Part shown: positions 61,801 through 64,000 of the stretch, one piece after another
How positions within the stretch are numbered: position 1 is the first letter of the stretch
Layout of the letters: every line of letters begins with the position of its first letter
Origin: Slackia equolifaciens
Lineage (GTDB): Bacteria; Actinomycetota; Coriobacteriia; Coriobacteriales; Eggerthellaceae
Direction of reading: 5' to 3'
Length of the DNA stretch: 64,000 bases
Assembly: GCF_003725995.1 (NCBI RefSeq)
Contig: NZ_QIBX01000011.1
Coordinates: 1 to 64,000 of the forward strand
Position numbers and translations under genes: made by a program
The notes under the pieces: model-generated
What the model was told of the DNA's origin: nothing
What the model saw: only the letters and a program-made list of their open reading frames with translations
Database searches by the model: none

Positions 61801-62157
61801 TTATTTATCCCATCTTACCTGAACCGATCTCGCGCCCACGGCATCGGCAAGGCCGCCCGCATCGTCGATGCGCCCGATGCGCGTGTAGCTGTAGCTCGAT
61901 GAATGCGTACCGTAGAACAGCACCAAGCAATCGGAGCCGAACAGCATGACGTCGCCCGCGTTAATGGTGCCGGGGTTGGACGCGTTTTGCGGCAGGCTCT
62001 CATCGAGATAGAAGTATTTCTCATTGCCGTTGAGCTCGCTCATCTCAAGCTCCATCGGCAGCATCGCCGCCAACGCGCGAGCGGTGTCGTTATCCTCGAG
62101 CGTCGCCTCAAACGTCGCGCCGTTTATGGTCAGGGTCATTCCCGCGGTTTCCGCCAT
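61801..62157 (-). CDS. Cyclophilin-like fold protein
   Basis: 118 residues. MTLTINGATFEATLEDNDTA, RALAAMLPMELEMSELNGNE and GDVMLFGSDCLVLFYGTH match the small bacterial cyclophilin-like domain family (not classic proline isomerases). The initial six residues (MAETAG) may be non-native, with MTLTINGA the alternative start. It follows the ABC binding protein gene by 15 bp, forming an operon. Function unknown. Confidence 0.85.
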   Translation of the reverse strand: MAETAGMTLTINGATFEATLEDNDTARALAAMLPMELEMSELNGNEKYFYLDESLPQNASNPGTINAGDVMLFGSDCLVLFYGTHSSSYSYTRIGRIDDAGGLADAVGARSVQVRWDK

Positions 62158-62172
62158 GGCGGATTCATCCCT

Positions 62173-63024
62173 TCAATTGTCGTTTGACGTGATATCGATA
62201 CCGAAGAACCGATTGGATAGCTCAGCGAGCTCGCCCGAATCGCGCATGTCAGCAATGGCCCCGTTCATGGCGTCGAGCAGACCCGCCGTCGCCTCCTCGC
62301 GGCGAAGCGGAAACGCCACATGCGTAGGCTCATCGTTCACGGCGGCGATCTTCAGATCGGCATCGGGATGTTGGTCCATGTAGTCGTAGAACACCACCTC
62401 GTCGTTGAGCGTGGCGTCTATGCGTCCCTGCGTAAGCAGCTCGATGGTCTGGTTGAAATCGTCCACGCCCGTGTTGGTGGCGCCGTGGCTTTCGGCCAGA
62501 ATCGCATAGCTGGAACCCAGCGTGTTGGCCGTGCGCTTGCCAGAAAGGTCATCCATGGAGGCAATATCGCTCGACCCCGTGGTAATCACCACGATGTTGT
62601 TGAACGCGTACGGATCGGTGAAATCGTATTTCTGTCGGCGTTCCTCGGTCACGCTTACGCCGTTTGCCATGGTGTCGTACCGGCCGGAATCAAGACCGGC
62701 AAGCAGGCCGTCCCATTCGCCCTCGGCGAACTCCGCCTTAACGCCCAAACGCTGCGCGATCCCGCGAGCCACCTCGATGTCGAAGCCGGTGAGCTCGCCC
62801 GCCTCGTCGTGAAACGTCCAGGGGCTCCACGTTCCCTCGGTGGCAAACGTCATCGCGCCGCGCTCTTGAATCTGCGCCAGCAGGTCGCCGCCCTCCTGCG
62901 CATCGCCGGAATCGCCGCCCGCCGCACCGCCGGCATCACGCGAGCCGCTGCACCCGACAAGCGAACCCAGCACCAATGCCGAGGCGGCGCCCACCAAAAA
63001 CTTCCTACGAGAAATAAACGACAT
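62173..63024 (-). CDS. Amino-acid ABC transporter substrate-binding lipoprotein
   Basis: 283 residues. Twin-arginine-like signal and lipobox (SRRKFLVGAASALVLGSLVG then C), a Gly/Asp-rich linker, then a type II periplasmic binding fold: GAMTFATEGTWSPWTFHDEA, FDIEVARGIAQRLGV, DTMANGVSVTEERRQKYDFT and AFNNIVVITTGSS. Resembles cystine/polar amino-acid binding proteins. AGGAGAAGAGGC precedes the ATG. The ATPase gene lies 207 bp upstream; no permease is in the window between them, so it presumably lies beyond the right edge. Confidence 0.92.
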   Translation of the reverse strand: MSFISRRKFLVGAASALVLGSLVGCSGSRDAGGAAGGDSGDAQEGGDLLAQIQERGAMTFATEGTWSPWTFHDEAGELTGFDIEVARGIAQRLGVKAEFAEGEWDGLLAGLDSGRYDTMANGVSVTEERRQKYDFTDPYAFNNIVVITTGSSDIASMDDLSGKRTANTLGSSYAILAESHGATNTGVDDFNQTIELLTQGRIDATLNDEVVFYDYMDQHPDADLKIAAVNDEPTHVAFPLRREEATAGLLDAMNGAIADMRDSGELAELSNRFFGIDITSNDN

Positions 63025-63231
63025 GCCTCTTCTCCTATGCTTTCCATCCGGTCTCTTTGTCTCTTATCCGCCCTTTTCCATGGATCCAAAGCTACGCCCG
63101 CAGCGGCCTCCTTACGGCCAAAACCGCGCTCCCAGCGCACGCCAGGCGGCGATCGCCCGCCAACGCGATCACCTTGCACGTAAGCGGCAGCATAATGCAC
63201 ACGTCCGCTCGCCCATGCGACTTGCCCGTGC

Positions 63232-64000
63232 CTAGCCTGCACCCTCCACCGTGCGCAGAAACGCACGCACGCGATCGTTTGCGGGATGGTCGAAAAACTC
63301 CCGTGCGGAGGCTTGCACCTGCACGCGCCCGTCTTCCATGAACACCACGCGATCGGCCACGTTGCGAGCGAAGCTCATCTCGTGCGTCACCACGACCATG
63401 GTCATGCCTTCGTCCGCCAGCGCGCGCATAGCCGCCAGCACCTCGGAGGTAAGCTCGGGGTCGAGGGCGCTCGTGGGCTCGTCGAAAAACACGATTTTGG
63501 GGTCGGTGGCCATGGCGCGGGCAATGGCCACGCGCTGCTGCTGCCCGCCGGAGAGCTGTACGGGATATGCGTCCAATCGATTGGCCATGCCCACGCGCTC
63601 AAGGCAAGCGACCGCTTTTTCACGGGCGTCGCCTTTGGGCATGTTCCTGGCAGTCACCAGCCCCTCCATTACGTTTCCCAACACGGTGCGGTTGCGAAAG
63701 AGGTTGTAGTCCTGAAACACGAAGGCGGTTTTACGACGCACCTGGGCTATTTGGCGCGCGGTTGCACGATGCATATCAAGGCGCTCGCCATCGAAGACCA
63801 TAGTGCCCACGTTTGCTCGCTCCAAAAAGTTCGCGCAGCGCAGAAGCGTGGTCTTGCCTGAGCCCGAAGGCCCCAGAATGGCAACCACGTCGCCACGATT
63901 CACCGCAAGGTCGATGCCGTGCAAAACCTCCACTGCGTCGGCATTCGCCTTTCGCCTCGATCCAAAGCCTGCCCCTGTGGCGCGCCCCGCAGCGGCTTCC
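63232..64000 (-). CDS. Amino-acid ABC transporter ATPase, 5' end off window
   Basis: At least 256 codons, open to the right edge. Walker A ILGPSGSGKTTLLRCANFLE, Q-loop TAFVFQDYNLFRNRTVLGNV, signature QLSGGQQQRVAIARAMATDP, Walker B VFFDEPTSALDPE and H-loop VVVTHEMSFARNVADRV identify a polar amino-acid ABC ATPase. The frame continues upstream of the GTG at 63933 without stop (FGSRRKANADAVEVLHGIDL), and ABC ATPases need about 15 residues before this point, so the real start lies outside. Operon with the substrate-binding protein. Confidence 0.93.
   Translation of the reverse strand, partial: EAAAGRATGAGFGSRRKANADAVEVLHGIDLAVNRGDVVAILGPSGSGKTTLLRCANFLERANVGTMVFDGERLDMHRATARQIAQVRRKTAFVFQDYNLFRNRTVLGNVMEGLVTARNMPKGDAREKAVACLERVGMANRLDAYPVQLSGGQQQRVAIARAMATDPKIVFFDEPTSALDPELTSEVLAAMRALADEGMTMVVVTHEMSFARNVADRVVFMEDGRVQVQASAREFFDHPANDRVRAFLRTVEGAG

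Overview
The window looks like a chromosomal segment of a GC-rich anaerobic actinobacterium of the Coriobacteriia, most likely Eggerthellaceae. The reasons are the Tat-exported FAD reductase next to a membrane-spanning LuxR-type regulator, the multihaem cytochrome and Nap genes, System I cytochrome c maturation with a Cys-type CcmE, and the metG-tatD-rsmA-veg housekeeping cluster. This placement is inference from gene content; no rRNA gene is present.

Layout. 1-43: start of an unidentified minus-strand gene. 383-4379: a large type I-C-like CRISPR array (60 repeats including a decayed terminal one, 59 spacers), read on the minus strand with its leader at the right; no cas gene is visible. 4698-8312: tex, a DUF2200 protein and a membrane protein. 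8597-11948: a large VWA-type surface protein split by a frameshift. 12046-15491: LuxR-type membrane regulator divergent from a Tat-exported flavoprotein reductase. 15818-22681: small enzymes and regulators (cysteine hydrolase, RsmJ-like methyltransferase, two XRE regulators, M23 peptidase, GyrI-like protein with a LexA-like box, YqhA-like and DUF5655 proteins) and a decayed ATPase fragment. 22973-25611: a U32 peptidase-family gene coupled to a repeat-containing partner. 25929-27941: a compact cassette of a Tyr/Gly-repeat peptide, a radical SAM/SPASM enzyme and a GNAT acetyltransferase, which looks like a RiPP-type system. 28256-34981: ccm genes (ccmE-F-A-B-C-D) below a membrane-anchored multihaem cytochrome. 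35292-40311: periplasmic nitrate reductase operon napG-A-B-D-H. 40653-43470: MocR regulator and CPBP protease. 44228-49352: tRNA-Ala, Veg, a GGDEF protein, RsmA, a flavodoxin-family protein and TatD. 49427-49648: possible type I toxin-antitoxin. 49911-64000: MetG, a TipA-like MerR regulator, an MFS pump, a YgjP-like metallopeptidase, an iron alcohol dehydrogenase, RsmI, an OYE/enoate-reductase flavoprotein, a WalJ-like MBL hydrolase, a cyclophilin-like protein and an amino-acid ABC system.

How the genes work together. The nap operon and cytochrome supply c-type cytochromes and a molybdoenzyme for anaerobic respiration, and the adjacent ccm genes mature their haems. The flavoprotein reductase probably uses the same quinol/cytochrome supply. 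The peptide-rSAM-GNAT operon is self-contained.

Structure not explained by genes. At least seven intergenic spots carry the same architecture: AT-rich arms in inverted orientation (best examples GGTATAAAAACG..GTTAT) flanking a central CCTGG core, often TTTTGACCTGGnAAAACG. These, the peptide-rSAM-GNAT cassette and the small hydrophobic ORF facing a convergent RNA are the items most worth following up.
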